Assembly (NCBI RefSeq): GCF_001953885.1
Contig: NZ_MQUS01000017.1
Span: 1-64,000 of the forward strand
Length of the DNA: 64,000 nt
Source of the DNA: Streptomyces sp. IMTB 2501
GTDB lineage: Bacteria > Actinomycetota > Actinomycetes > Streptomycetales > Streptomycetaceae
Direction of reading: 5' to 3'
Positions within the stretch are counted from its first letter, which is position 1, and every line of letters starts with the position of its first letter. The notes under the pieces were generated by a model. That model did no database searches. It was not told the origin of the DNA and saw only the letters and a program-made list of their open reading frames with translations. The position numbers were made by a program, and so were the translations under genes. This document shows, in pieces, positions 32,496 through 41,496 of the stretch.

Positions 32496-33710
32496 ATGAC
32501 CTCGAATACGCGTGTGGTGGTGATCGGCGCCGGCCTCGCGGGCGTACGGCTCGCCCGGCGGCTCGGCGAGCTGGGCACGCCCGCACTGCTCGTCGGCGAG
32601 GAGCAGCACCCGCCGTACAACCGGGTGCTGCTCGCCGAGGTGCTGGCCGGGCGGTACGCCCCGGAGGTGATCACCCTCCCGGCGCCGAGCGGCCTGCTGC
32701 GCGCCCGGGTCACCGGTGTCGACCGGGCCGCCCGCACCGTCGAGTGCGCCGACGGCACCTCGATCGCATACGACACGCTGGTCCTGGCCACCGGCTCCAA
32801 CCCGGTGCTGCCACCCCTGCGCGGTCTGTTCACTCCCGACCACCAACTCCCCGAGGGCGTCCACGCGTTCCGCACCATGGACGACTGCCTGGGCCTCGCC
32901 AAGTCGGTGCGGCCGGGGGTGCGCACGGTCGTCGTCGGGGGCGGGCTGCTCGGTGTGTCCGCCGCCCGCGCGCTCGCCGTGCGCGGCGCTCAGGTGGTCC
33001 TCGCCCAGCAGGCAGAGCGGCTGATGGAGCGCCAGCTCGACCCGGACGCCTCCCGGCTGGTGCTGCGGCACCTCACCGAGCTGGCCGTCGAGGTGCACAC
33101 CGAGTGCCGGGTACGGGACGTGCGCTGTGTCGCGGGCGCGGTCCGCTCGGTGGAACTGGCCGACGGATACGCCCTGGACGCCGACCTGGTCGTACTCGCC
33201 TGCGGGGTGCGCCCGCGCACCGGACTCGCCGAACAGGCCGGTCTCGCCGTCCACCACGGCATCCTCGTCGACGACGCACTGCGCACCTCCGACCCGCGCA
33301 TCCACGCCGTCGGCGACTGCGTCCAGCACGACGGCACGGTCTACGGCCTGGCGGCACCCGCGCTCGAACAGGCCGACGCACTCGCCGAGTTGCTCGCCGG
33401 AGACGGCGAGGCACGCTATCGCGGCACCCGTTCCCTGACCCGGCTGACCCTCACCGGCCCGGGCTCCCCCTTCGACCTGGCCGCCTTCGGCGAGACCGAG
33501 GCGCGCCCCGGCGACGACGTCGTACGGCTCGCCGACGCCACCCGCGGTACCTACCGCAAGGTCGTCGTCCGCGAGGACCGCCTGGTCGGCGGGGTGCTCG
33601 TCGGCGAACTCGGCACCGTCGGCGCGCTCGCCCGCGCCTGGGAGGGAGCAGAGCCGCTCCCCGACGACGGCCCGCTGCTCCACCTGCTCACCCACGACGG
33701 AGGCTCCTGA
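32496..33710 (+). CDS. FAD/NAD(P)-dependent reductase of nitrate/nitrite assimilation
   Basis: 404 residues. FAD-binding VVVIGAGLAGVRLARRLGEL, the HPPYNRVLLAEVLAGR loop, an NAD(P)H motif VVVGGGLLGVSAARALAVRG, and the second FAD contact IHAVGDCVQHDGTVYGLAAP. Similar to the flavoprotein half of NirB and to NasB-like electron-transfer subunits, without iron-sulfur or siroheme domains. It is the first gene of the operon; its stop overlaps the start of nirB (TGATG). The likely job is to feed NAD(P)H electrons to the nitrate reductase (16 kb) or nitrite reductase; which one cannot be decided from sequence. Confidence 0.87.
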   Translation: MTSNTRVVVIGAGLAGVRLARRLGELGTPALLVGEEQHPPYNRVLLAEVLAGRYAPEVITLPAPSGLLRARVTGVDRAARTVECADGTSIAYDTLVLATGSNPVLPPLRGLFTPDHQLPEGVHAFRTMDDCLGLAKSVRPGVRTVVVGGGLLGVSAARALAVRGAQVVLAQQAERLMERQLDPDASRLVLRHLTELAVEVHTECRVRDVRCVAGAVRSVELADGYALDADLVVLACGVRPRTGLAEQAGLAVHHGILVDDALRTSDPRIHAVGDCVQHDGTVYGLAAPALEQADALAELLAGDGEARYRGTRSLTRLTLTGPGSPFDLAAFGETEARPGDDVVRLADATRGTYRKVVVREDRLVGGVLVGELGTVGALARAWEGAEPLPDDGPLLHLLTHDGGS

Positions 33711-36328
33711 TGACCACCGCCCCGGGGGCCACCCCCACGATCGTGCTCGTCGGCCATGGCATGGTCGGCCAGCGCTTCCTCGAAGCGCTCGCCGAGCGCG
33801 GCCTGACCGCCACGCACCGCGTGGTCGTACTCTGCGAGGAGCCGCGTCCGGCATACGACCGCGTCGCCCTCACCTCGTACTTCTCGGGCCGGACGCCCGA
33901 GGACCTCTCCCTGACGGACGGGGAGTTCATCACCCTGCACGGCATCGAGCTGTGCCTCGGCGACCCGGCGCAGACGATCGACCGCGAGGCGAGGAAGGTC
34001 ACGGCCAGGTCGGGCCAGGTCTTCGAGTACGACGTCCTCGTCCTCGCCACCGGCTCGTACCCGTTCGTGCCCCCGGTCCCGGGCAAGGACGCGGTCGGCT
34101 GTTTCGTGTACCGGACCATCGAGGACCTCCTCGCGATCGAGGAGTACGCGAAGACGAAGGCTTCCACGGGTGCCGTGGTCGGCGGCGGCCTGCTCGGCCT
34201 GGAGGCCGCCGGCGCCTTGAAGGGCCTCGGACTCACCTCCCACATCGTGGAGTTCGCGCCCCGGCTGATGCCCGTCCAGGTCGACGAGGGCGGTGGCGCG
34301 GCGCTCCTGCGCACCATCGAGGAGATGGGCCTGTCCGTCCACACCGGCGTCGGCACCCAGGAGATCGTCACCGACGCCTCGGGCGCCGTCACCGGCATGA
34401 AGCTGTCCGACGGCTCCGAACTCGCCACGGACCTGGTGGTGTTCAGCGCCGGTGTCCGCCCCCGTGACCAGCTGGCCCGCGACTGCGGTCTGACGGTCGG
34501 CGAGCGCGGTGGCATCACCGTCGACGAGCAGTGCCGTACCGTGTCCGACCCGCACGTGTTCGCGATCGGCGAGTGCGCGCTGGCCTCCGACGGCCGGGTG
34601 TACGGTCTGGTGGCGCCCGGTTATGAGCAGGCCGAGACGGCGGCCGCGACCATCGCCGCGGACGAGACCGAACAGCTGGCGTTCACCGGTGCCGACCTGT
34701 CCACCAAGCTGAAGCTGCTCGGCGTCGACGTCGCCTCCTTCGGCGACGCGCACGGCACCACCGAGGACTGCCTGGACGTCGTCTACTCCGACTCCCGCGC
34801 CGGCCTGTACAAGAAGCTGGTCATCGGCCGTGACGGGACGCTGCTCGGCGGCATCCTGGTCGGCGACGCGGAGGCGTACGGCACCCTGCGCGCGCTGACC
34901 GGTTCGGTGCCCCCCATCTCCCCCGAGTCGCTCGTCCTGCCCGCCGGAGCGGGCTCGGGGGCCCAGCTCGGCCCGTCCGCACTGCCGGACGAGGCGGTCA
35001 TCTGCTCCTGCCACAATGTCAGCAAGGGCACGATCCGCGGCGCGGTCACGGAGCACTCCTGCACGACCGTGCCCGAGGTGAAGAAGTGCACCAAGGCCGG
35101 TACGGGCTGCGGAAGTTGCGTCAAGGTGCTCGGCCAGCTCGTCAACGCCGAGCTGGAGGCGAACGGCGTCGAGGTCGACAAGGGCCTGTGCGGCTGCTTC
35201 TCGCAGACCCGCGAGGAGCTGTACGAGATCGTCCTCGCCCTGCGCATCACCAGCCACCGGGATCTGCTCGACCGCTACGGCCGCGAGGACGCCCGGGGCG
35301 GCGACGGCTGCGAGACCTGCAAGCCGGCCGTCGGCTCGATCATCGCCTCCCTCGCCCCGACGATCGGCGCGAGCGGCTATGTCCTGGACGGTGAGCAGGC
35401 AGCCCTGCAGGACACCAACGACCACTTCCTCGCCAACCTGCAGAAGAACGGCTCGTACTCGGTCGTGCCGCGCATCCCGGGCGGTGAGATCGCGCCCGAG
35501 AAGCTGATCGTGATCGGCGAGATCGCCCGGGACTTCGGTCTCTACACGAAGATCACCGGCGGCCAGCGGATCGACATGTTCGGCGCGCGGGTCGAGCAAC
35601 TCCCGTTGATCTGGGCCCGGTTGGTGGACGCCGGTTTCGAGTCGGGACACGCCTACGGCAAGGCACTGCGCACGGTGAAGTCCTGCGTGGGCTCCACCTG
35701 GTGCCGGTACGGGGTCCAGGACTCGGTCAGGATGGCGATCGACCTGGAGCTGCGCTACCGGGGCCTCAGGTCCCCGCACAAGCTGAAGTCGGCCGTCTCC
35801 GGCTGCCAGCGCGAGTGCGCCGAGGCCCAGTCGAAGGACTTCGGCGTGATCGCCACCGCCAACGGCTGGAACCTGTACGTCGGCGGCAACGGCGGCGCCA
35901 CCCCGCGCCACGCCGACCTGCTGGCCCAGGACCTGTCGGACGCCGAACTGGTCCGCCTGATCGACCGCTTCCTGATGTTCTACATCCGCACGGCCGACCG
36001 TCTGGAGCGCACGAGCGTGTGGCTGGAGCGGATCCCCGGCGGCCTGGACCACGTACGGGACGTGGTGGTGCACGACTCGCTCGGCATCTGCGACGAGCTG
36101 GAGCAGCTGATGCGGGCGCATGTCGCCCACTACCGCGACGAGTGGGCGGAAACCGTCAACGACCCCGAGAAGCTCGCCCGGTTCGTGTCCTTCGTGAACG
36201 CCCCGGACACCCCGGACCCGGTCGTCGCCTTCGTCCCCGAGCGCGACCAGATCAAGCCCGACCTGCCGCTGCTGTCCATCGGCCTGCGGCCCGCCGACGA
36301 CGCCCTGGAAGGAAGCGCCCAGCGATGA
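33710..36328 (+). CDS. nirB: NAD(P)H nitrite reductase, large subunit
   Basis: 872 residues from the ATG overlapping the upstream stop. Domains in order: FAD (IVLVGHGMVGQRFLEALAER), NAD(P)H (VVGGGLLGLEAAGALKGLGL), a BFD-like [2Fe-2S] segment (CSCHNVSKG ... CTKAGTGCGSCVK), a nitrite/sulfite reductase ferredoxin-like half, and the siroheme/[4Fe-4S] domain with the Cx5C and Cx3C ligand pairs (SCVGSTWCRYG and SGCQRECAEAQ). It reduces nitrite to ammonium with six electrons in the cytoplasm. The stop overlaps nirD (ATGA). Regulated with its operon by the GlnR-type box at 32435. Confidence 0.96.
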   Translation: MTTAPGATPTIVLVGHGMVGQRFLEALAERGLTATHRVVVLCEEPRPAYDRVALTSYFSGRTPEDLSLTDGEFITLHGIELCLGDPAQTIDREARKVTARSGQVFEYDVLVLATGSYPFVPPVPGKDAVGCFVYRTIEDLLAIEEYAKTKASTGAVVGGGLLGLEAAGALKGLGLTSHIVEFAPRLMPVQVDEGGGAALLRTIEEMGLSVHTGVGTQEIVTDASGAVTGMKLSDGSELATDLVVFSAGVRPRDQLARDCGLTVGERGGITVDEQCRTVSDPHVFAIGECALASDGRVYGLVAPGYEQAETAAATIAADETEQLAFTGADLSTKLKLLGVDVASFGDAHGTTEDCLDVVYSDSRAGLYKKLVIGRDGTLLGGILVGDAEAYGTLRALTGSVPPISPESLVLPAGAGSGAQLGPSALPDEAVICSCHNVSKGTIRGAVTEHSCTTVPEVKKCTKAGTGCGSCVKVLGQLVNAELEANGVEVDKGLCGCFSQTREELYEIVLALRITSHRDLLDRYGREDARGGDGCETCKPAVGSIIASLAPTIGASGYVLDGEQAALQDTNDHFLANLQKNGSYSVVPRIPGGEIAPEKLIVIGEIARDFGLYTKITGGQRIDMFGARVEQLPLIWARLVDAGFESGHAYGKALRTVKSCVGSTWCRYGVQDSVRMAIDLELRYRGLRSPHKLKSAVSGCQRECAEAQSKDFGVIATANGWNLYVGGNGGATPRHADLLAQDLSDAELVRLIDRFLMFYIRTADRLERTSVWLERIPGGLDHVRDVVVHDSLGICDELEQLMRAHVAHYRDEWAETVNDPEKLARFVSFVNAPDTPDPVVAFVPERDQIKPDLPLLSIGLRPADDALEGSAQR

Positions 36329-36675
36329 CCCTGGCTCTTGAGACGACCGATCTGAAGGTGCAGCTCCGGCTGGCGGACGGCTGGTTCACGGCCTGCGAGC
36401 TGAGCGCGCTCGTCCCGGGCCGCGGGGTGGCCGCCCTGCTGCCGGACGGGCGTCAGGTCGCCCTCTTCCGCGACCGCGCCGACCGTCTGTACGCCGTCGA
36501 CAACCGCGACCCCTTCACCGGCGCGGCCGTCCTCTCCCGCGGCCTGACCGGCACCCACCGGGACCGCCCGTTCGTGTCCTCGCCCCTGTTGAAGCAGCGC
36601 TTCGACCTGATCAGCGGGGAGTGCCTGGACGACGGGGCGGTGCGGGTGGCCGCGTACGAGGTGCGGACGGCCTGA
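36325..36675 (+). CDS. nirD: Nitrite reductase small subunit
   Basis: 116 residues, starting at an ATG that overlaps the nirB stop. Rieske-like fold (VALFRDRADRLYAVDNRDPF, SPLLKQRFDLISGECLDD) but without the Cys/His ligands of true Rieske proteins, as normal for NirD. It is required with NirB for nitrite reduction. Last gene of the operon; a TetR gene follows with its own promoter. Confidence 0.95.
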   Translation: MTLALETTDLKVQLRLADGWFTACELSALVPGRGVAALLPDGRQVALFRDRADRLYAVDNRDPFTGAAVLSRGLTGTHRDRPFVSSPLLKQRFDLISGECLDDGAVRVAAYEVRTA

Positions 36676-36682
36676 CGCTTGC

Positions 36683-36711
36683 TTGACTGATCGTTCCAGA
36701 AAACCTAGGCT
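36683..36711 (+). promoter_or_regulatory. Promoter and operator of the TetR gene
   Basis: TTGACT (36683-36688) and TAGGCT (36706-36711) with a 17-base spacer form a good housekeeping promoter. Over the -35 lies TTGACTGATCG, whose reverse complement recurs before the SDR gene at 37347-37357. The -10 box is only 7 bases from the GTG at 36719, so the mRNA is probably leaderless. Confidence 0.65.
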
Positions 36712-36718
36712 GCGATAC

Positions 36719-37303
36719 GTGGCCAGGACCAAGGAATTCGACCCGGACGCCGCGCTGCAGTCAGCCCTGGAGCTGTTCTGGCGGCGCGGCTACGCGGCGA
36801 CGTCGCTGGCCGACCTGGTCGAGCACCTGGGCATCGGCAGGGCGAGCCTGTACGCGACCTTCGGGAGCAAGCACGAGCTGTACCTGAGGGCGCTGGACCG
36901 GTACGGACAGACACAGAACCCCCTGCTGACCGGGGAACTGTCCCGGCCGGGACCGGTGCTGCCGGCGGTGCGCGCGGTGGTCCGGCGGTTCGCCGCCGAG
37001 GCCGCCGCCGACCCGACCCGGGAGCTGGGCTGCCTGGTCACCAACACGGCGATCGAACTGGCCCCGCACGACCGGGCGGCCGCCCGCAGGGTGGAGCAGA
37101 GCTGGGACCACCTGGAGACCCTGCTGCACTCCGCCCTGGTCCGCGCCCGGGCTCAGGGCGAACTGGCCGAGGACCGCGATCCGCTCGCCCTCGCCCGTAC
37201 GCTGCTCGTGCTGCTCCAGGGGTTGCGGGTGGTCGGCAAGGCCTCCTCGGATCCGGCCAGGGTCCGGGACGCCGCGGAGCACGCACTGGCGCTGCTCGAC
37301 TGA
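36719..37303 (+). CDS. TetR-family regulator
   Basis: 194 residues from GTG 36719; the in-frame TTG/ATG-like starts further upstream lie within the promoter. The N-terminal helix-turn-helix reads FWRRGYAATSLADLVEHLGI-GRASLYATFGSKHEL, and the C-terminal domain carries GCLVTNTAIELAPHD, close to the AcrR/YxaF-like group that governs oxidoreductase genes. It lies directly upstream of a short-chain dehydrogenase and shares an operator sequence with it, so it likely represses both. The ligand is unknown. Confidence 0.9.
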   Translation: MARTKEFDPDAALQSALELFWRRGYAATSLADLVEHLGIGRASLYATFGSKHELYLRALDRYGQTQNPLLTGELSRPGPVLPAVRAVVRRFAAEAAADPTRELGCLVTNTAIELAPHDRAAARRVEQSWDHLETLLHSALVRARAQGELAEDRDPLALARTLLVLLQGLRVVGKASSDPARVRDAAEHALALLD

Positions 37304-37341
37304 GACACACGGTCGGCGGTGCCGTTTTTTTTGCATCCAAT

Positions 37342-37356
37342 ACTGAACCGATCAGT
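37342..37356. promoter_or_regulatory. TetR operator before the SDR gene
   Basis: ACTGA-ACCGA-TCAGT, an inverted repeat with a 5-base centre, 17 bases upstream of the SDR start. CGATCAGTCAA here is the reverse complement of the sequence overlapping the TetR gene's own -35 box. Confidence 0.65.
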
Positions 37357-37372
37357 CAAAAAAGGGGAGATC

Positions 37373-38155
37373 ATGACCACCGCTTCGACGCGCGCCCGCT
37401 TCACCGGCCGGACGGCCCTCGTCACCGGCGCCGGCAGCGGCATCGGGCGCGGCATCGCGCTGGCCTTCGCCCGCGAGGGCGCGAGCGTGGTCGTCGCCGG
37501 GCGCCGCGGCAAGCCGCTGGAGGAGACGGTGGCGCTGATCGAGGAGGCGGGCGGCCGGGCGCTGGCCGTCACCGCGGACGTGACCAGCGCCGACGACCTC
37601 AGGGCCGTGGTCTCCGCGGCCGTGGCCAGGTTCGGCTCCCTCGACGTGGCGGTGAACAACGCCGGTGTCATGACCGGGCGCGGGCGACCCGCGGCGGACC
37701 TGTCCGAGGAGGACTGGCGGACGATGCTCGACATCAACGTCACCGGCGTCCTCCTCGCCCTCCAGGCCGAGGTCGCCCAGATGCGGACCCAGCCCGGGGG
37801 CGGGGCCATCGTGAACATCGCCTCCCGGATCGGCGTGCACAGCCGGCTGCGCGGCACCACCGGCTACGCCGTCACCAAGGCGGCCGTGTCGGTGCTCAGC
37901 CGCGGCGCCGCCCTGGACCACATCGCCGACGGGGTGCGCATCAACGCCGTGAGCCCCGGCCCCACCGCCACGGACATGTCCTTCAAGCCCGGCGAGACCG
38001 AGGCCGGCCGGGCCGTCCGGATGCGCGCCGAGGTCCCGCTCGGCCGGGTCTCCACCGTCGAGGAGGTCGCCGCCGCCGTCCTCTACCTGGCCTCGGACGA
38101 CGCGGCCTCGGTCGTCGGCACCGACCTGGTCGTGGACGGCGGTTCGACGGCCTGA
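37373..38155 (+). CDS. Short-chain dehydrogenase/reductase (classical SDR)
   Basis: 260 residues from ATG 37373 behind GGGGAG. Cofactor motif TGAGSGIGRGIALAFA, VVAGRR (Arg favours NADPH), NNAGVM, the catalytic Ser in NIASRIG, Tyr and Lys in GYAVTKAAV, and the C-terminal VDGGSTA end. This is a complete classical SDR oxidising or reducing an alcohol/ketone of unknown identity. It follows the TetR gene with a palindromic operator in between; the pair forms a small inducible unit. Confidence 0.93.
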   Translation: MTTASTRARFTGRTALVTGAGSGIGRGIALAFAREGASVVVAGRRGKPLEETVALIEEAGGRALAVTADVTSADDLRAVVSAAVARFGSLDVAVNNAGVMTGRGRPAADLSEEDWRTMLDINVTGVLLALQAEVAQMRTQPGGGAIVNIASRIGVHSRLRGTTGYAVTKAAVSVLSRGAALDHIADGVRINAVSPGPTATDMSFKPGETEAGRAVRMRAEVPLGRVSTVEEVAAAVLYLASDDAASVVGTDLVVDGGSTA

Positions 38156-38161
38156 CCCGGA

Positions 38162-38995
38162 TCAGTCGATCCCCGAACGCTCCACCCCCGCCACGATCCA
38201 CCGCTGGAAGCACAGGAACACCACCAGCAGCGGCAGGATCGACACGACGGCGGCGACGAACAGTTCGTGCAGCCGGATCACCTGGGACGTCGTGAACGAC
38301 GACAGCGCCACCTGCACCGTCCAGGCGCTCTGGTCCTGTCCGATCACCAGCGGCCACAGGAAGGAGTTCCACGCGCCGAGAAGGACGATCGTGCCGACCG
38401 CCGCGAACACCGGCCGCGCGTTCGGCACGACCACCAGCCAGTACGTGCGCCAGTAGCCGAGCCCGTCGACCTGCGCCGCGTCCTCCAGCTCCCGTGGGAA
38501 CCCCAGGAAGTACTGCCGGAAGACGAAACAGGCGAACGCCGAGAACAGCGTCGGGATGATCAGTCCCCGCAGCGTGGAGATCCAGCCCAGCGACGACACC
38601 AGCACAAAGCTCGGTACGAAGGTGACGGCGGCCGGGACCAGCAGGGTGCCGAGGATGCCGTAGAAGACCTTGTTCGCGTGCCGGTACGGGATTCGGGCGA
38701 GGCCGTAGCCGGCGAGGGAGGCGAGCAGCAGGGTGCCGAGTGTCGTCGCGACGGCGATCAGCGCGGAGTTGAGCAGGGAGCGGGCGAAGGGGACGGACGG
38801 GTCGCCGAACAGCTCCCGGACGTTCCCCCACCTCAACTCGCCGGGAAAGAAGGTCCATCCGGGCGACGTGATGTCCTGCTCGCTCGACAGGCCGTTGCGG
38901 ACGAGCAGATAGAAGGGGATCAGGAAGAGCAGGGCCAGCGCGATCAGCAGCACCAGTCGAAGCGCCCGTCCGGCCCGTACCAGGGCGTCATCCAT
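38162..38995 (-). CDS. Sugar ABC importer permease, MalG-type
   Basis: 277 residues with about six membrane helices and the EAA-loop ELEDAAQVDGLGYWRTYW that docks the ATPase. The C-terminal WIVAGVERSGID is typical of MalG-like permeases. Third gene of a minus-strand operon; it overlaps the upstream permease by 8 bases. The ATPase subunit is missing from the operon; in Streptomyces many such importers use the shared ATPase MsiK encoded elsewhere. Confidence 0.93.
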   Translation of the reverse strand: MDDALVRAGRALRLVLLIALALLFLIPFYLLVRNGLSSEQDITSPGWTFFPGELRWGNVRELFGDPSVPFARSLLNSALIAVATTLGTLLLASLAGYGLARIPYRHANKVFYGILGTLLVPAAVTFVPSFVLVSSLGWISTLRGLIIPTLFSAFACFVFRQYFLGFPRELEDAAQVDGLGYWRTYWLVVVPNARPVFAAVGTIVLLGAWNSFLWPLVIGQDQSAWTVQVALSSFTTSQVIRLHELFVAAVVSILPLLVVFLCFQRWIVAGVERSGID

Positions 38996-39890
38996 CCGCG
39001 TCCGTCCTTCCCAGCCCGAGCCACCGCGCCTGCCCCACCGTGACGATCGCGATGACGAGCGCGAGGATCACCGCGCCCGCGCTGCCCAGCCCGAGGTTCT
39101 GCCCCTGCCCGAGCGCGGTGTAGTAGAGATAGACGAGCGGCGGCCGGGCGTACGGCGGGTATCCCCTGGCATCGGACAGCAGGTTGTAGAACTCGTCGAA
39201 GGCCTGGAAGGCGTTGACGACGAGCAGCAGCACCACCGCGACCGAGGTGGCCCGCAGCTGGGGCAGTGTGATGTGCCGCAGCACCGTCCAGCCGGGCCGG
39301 GCACCGTCCACGGCGGCCGCCTCGTACAGCGCCGGGTCGATCCGCTGCAGCCCGGCTAGGAACAGGATCATGTAGAACCCGGCCTGCAGCCACAGCCGTA
39401 CGGTGACGATGACCAGCCAGTACCAGGGCGGATCGGTGGTGGACAGCCAGGCGACGGAATCGCCGCCGAACCACCCGAGGACGGTGTTGGCGAGCCCGAA
39501 CCGTACCCCGTTGAAGAGCGACATCTTCCACACCAGGGCGGCGACGACGTAACTGCACGCGGCCGGCAGGAAGAAGACCGACCGGAAGAACGCGCGCGCC
39601 CGCCGGATCCGGTTGACCATGAGCGCGAGCGAGAGGGAGGCGAGGTACGTGACGGGGACGATGAAGGCGGTGAAGACGAGGAAGGTCTTCAGACTGCCGA
39701 GGAACGCGTCGTCCTTCAGCATCGCCGTGTAATTGTCCAGGCCGACGAAGTGCGTGGGCGTGACGGTGTTGTGCGCGTCGAAGAAGCTGAGGCCCACGCT
39801 CCACAGCAGCGGAACATAGGTGAACAGCGCGAGCCCGAGCGCGAACGGCCCCACGAACACCCAGAACCAGAGGGTCCCGCGGCGCCTCAC
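38988..39890 (-). CDS. Sugar ABC importer permease, MalF-type
   Basis: 300 residues, start GTG overlapping the stop of the binding-protein gene (GTGA). About six membrane helices: an N-terminal one (WFWVFVGPFALGLALFTYVP), the MalF-type stretch LWSVGLSFFDAHN, and the EAA loop LYEAAAVDGARPGWTVLRHI. It pairs with the 38162 permease to form the membrane channel for a carbohydrate. Confidence 0.93.
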   Translation of the reverse strand: MRRRGTLWFWVFVGPFALGLALFTYVPLLWSVGLSFFDAHNTVTPTHFVGLDNYTAMLKDDAFLGSLKTFLVFTAFIVPVTYLASLSLALMVNRIRRARAFFRSVFFLPAACSYVVAALVWKMSLFNGVRFGLANTVLGWFGGDSVAWLSTTDPPWYWLVIVTVRLWLQAGFYMILFLAGLQRIDPALYEAAAVDGARPGWTVLRHITLPQLRATSVAVVLLLVVNAFQAFDEFYNLLSDARGYPPYARPPLVYLYYTALGQGQNLGLGSAGAVILALVIAIVTVGQARWLGLGRTDADG

Positions 39891-41149
39891 GACGTCTTCT
39901 TCGCGTTCTTCACACGGTCGAGCTCACCGGCCACCTTCCCTACGACGGCCCGCAGTTCACCCTCCGGATCGGCTCCGCTCCTGATGATCCGGCTGAGCGC
40001 GTCCTGGTAGGCGGTCTGGGCGGCCGGCGTCCACAGCAGGGGCTGGGCGTAGCCGTGGTCGGTGGTGAAGCGGACGGCGTCGGCGGCGGCACCGCTCTGG
40101 AGTCTGGTGGCCTTCCTGGCGAGGGAGATCCGGGCCGGGATGTGAAAGCCGTAGGACAGCGCGAAGTCCTCCTGGTAGTCGGTCCGTTCGACCCACAGCC
40201 ACTTCACGAACTCCTCGGCGGCCTCCTTGTGTCTGCTGCGCGCGCTGACGGCGGCCCCGTACGCCCCGACGGGCACGGCGGGCTTCCCCTGGCCACCGTC
40301 CCCGGGGAACGGCAGCACCCCGAAGTCGTCGCCGAGTTCCTTCTGCACCTGCGGCAGCGCCCACAGCCCGGACCACTGCATCGCGGTCAGCCCCTGGAGG
40401 AGGGCGGACGGGTCGGACCAGTCGGCGGGCGCGCCGAGGAGGAGGGACCGGTCGGCGTGGAGACGGTGCAGCTTGCCGAGGGTGCGGGCGGCGGCGGGGT
40501 CGTCGAAGCCGACCTTGCCGTCCTCGGTGACCAGCTGCAGCCCGGCGGCGTACAGGGGCGTACCGCCGAGCACCCCGGCTCCCCCGTCATTGCCCAGGAA
40601 GAGCCCCTTGACCTTGCTGTTCGTGAGCTTCCTGGCGGCGTCCACGAGGGCGTCGAGCGTGGCCGGCGGCTCGACCCCGGCGTCCTTCAGCAGGCTCTTG
40701 CGGTAGTAGAGCAGCTGCATGTCGATGACCTGCGGGATGCCCCAGATCCGTCCGTCGTAGGTCTTCGGCGCGAGCACCGCCGGATTGAAGTCGTCCTTGA
40801 CGCCCTTGAGGAGATCGGAGAGGTCGACGACCTGTCCGCCCTGGATCTGGTCGATCGTGGGCCCGTTGACCTCGAAGACGTCCGGTCCCGAGTCGGTGAG
40901 CAGGGCGGCCGCGGTCTGCTGGTCGTAGTTCCCGGGCCGCCACTGCACCTTGACGCTCGCCTTCCTGTAGGCGGCGGCGTACCGCTGCACGGCCTGCTCG
41001 GTGCCGGGTTCGCCGTACTGGTGGTACCACTGGGCCAGAGCGGTTCCCGAACTTCCGCTTCCACGCCCGGTGTTGGACCCGCAAGCGGCGAGCAGTCCGG
41101 CTCCTGCCCCGGCTCCCGCGGCAAGCAGTGCCCTGCGGCTGATGGTCAT
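39887..41149 (-). CDS. Extracellular sugar-binding lipoprotein of ABC importer
   Basis: 420 residues from ATG 41149. The signal MTISRRALLAAGAGAGAG with lipobox LAAC (Cys23) carries a twin-arginine SRRALL, so it is likely a Tat-exported lipoprotein, as known for many in Streptomyces. The mature part is a family 1 solute-binding protein (TALAQWYHQYGEPGTEQAVQ, DVFEVNGPTIDQI, GIPQVIDMQLLYYRKSLL, AMQWSGLWALPQ). The ligand is a sugar or oligosaccharide that cannot be identified here. First gene of the operon, no regulator adjacent; no DasR-like site seen upstream. Confidence 0.93.
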   Translation of the reverse strand: MTISRRALLAAGAGAGAGLLAACGSNTGRGSGSSGTALAQWYHQYGEPGTEQAVQRYAAAYRKASVKVQWRPGNYDQQTAAALLTDSGPDVFEVNGPTIDQIQGGQVVDLSDLLKGVKDDFNPAVLAPKTYDGRIWGIPQVIDMQLLYYRKSLLKDAGVEPPATLDALVDAARKLTNSKVKGLFLGNDGGAGVLGGTPLYAAGLQLVTEDGKVGFDDPAAARTLGKLHRLHADRSLLLGAPADWSDPSALLQGLTAMQWSGLWALPQVQKELGDDFGVLPFPGDGGQGKPAVPVGAYGAAVSARSRHKEAAEEFVKWLWVERTDYQEDFALSYGFHIPARISLARKATRLQSGAAADAVRFTTDHGYAQPLLWTPAAQTAYQDALSRIIRSGADPEGELRAVVGKVAGELDRVKNAKKTS

Positions 41150-41321
41150 CGTCTGTGCCCCCTGACGTCCGTCATCGATGCACGGCCCAACGATCAACCA
41201 TGCGCCTCGATTACGAAAGAGGGCCCCCGTCAGGCACGCCTGGCACAGCCACAGTGGGCTGAAACCCGGCCACGACCTTTTCGGGCCGGAGCGCATCCAA
41301 CACAGTGACCTTCATCAACCG

Positions 41322-41428
41322 ATTCGCCCGATGGAGGCGAATGCGCCGTGTTCCAGTATCGAAACTCTGTCTCCGCAGATGATGCACGGAGAGGCGGCAC
41401 CCCCGCACAGGGTGCCGCCTCTCTTTTC
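41322..41428 (+). terminator. Structured stretch with strong intrinsic terminator
   Basis: In the 347-bp gap between the importer operon and ppdK. ATTCGCC (41322-41328) and GGCGAAT (41336-41342) form one stem; AGAGGCGGCACCC (41390-41402) pairs perfectly with GGGTGCCGCCTCT (41410-41422) and is followed by CTTTTC on the plus strand, a textbook terminator. No plus-strand gene precedes it. It may also end ppdK transcription from the other side, though there it lacks a T-run. It may mark a small RNA. I see no protein gene in 41150-41496. Confidence 0.75.
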
Positions 41429-41496
41429 GTGGTCCGGAGCCGTCGCCCATCGGTTGAGGGTCGGGGACAGGCGGCGGCTCCGGCGTCCGGGGAGGG

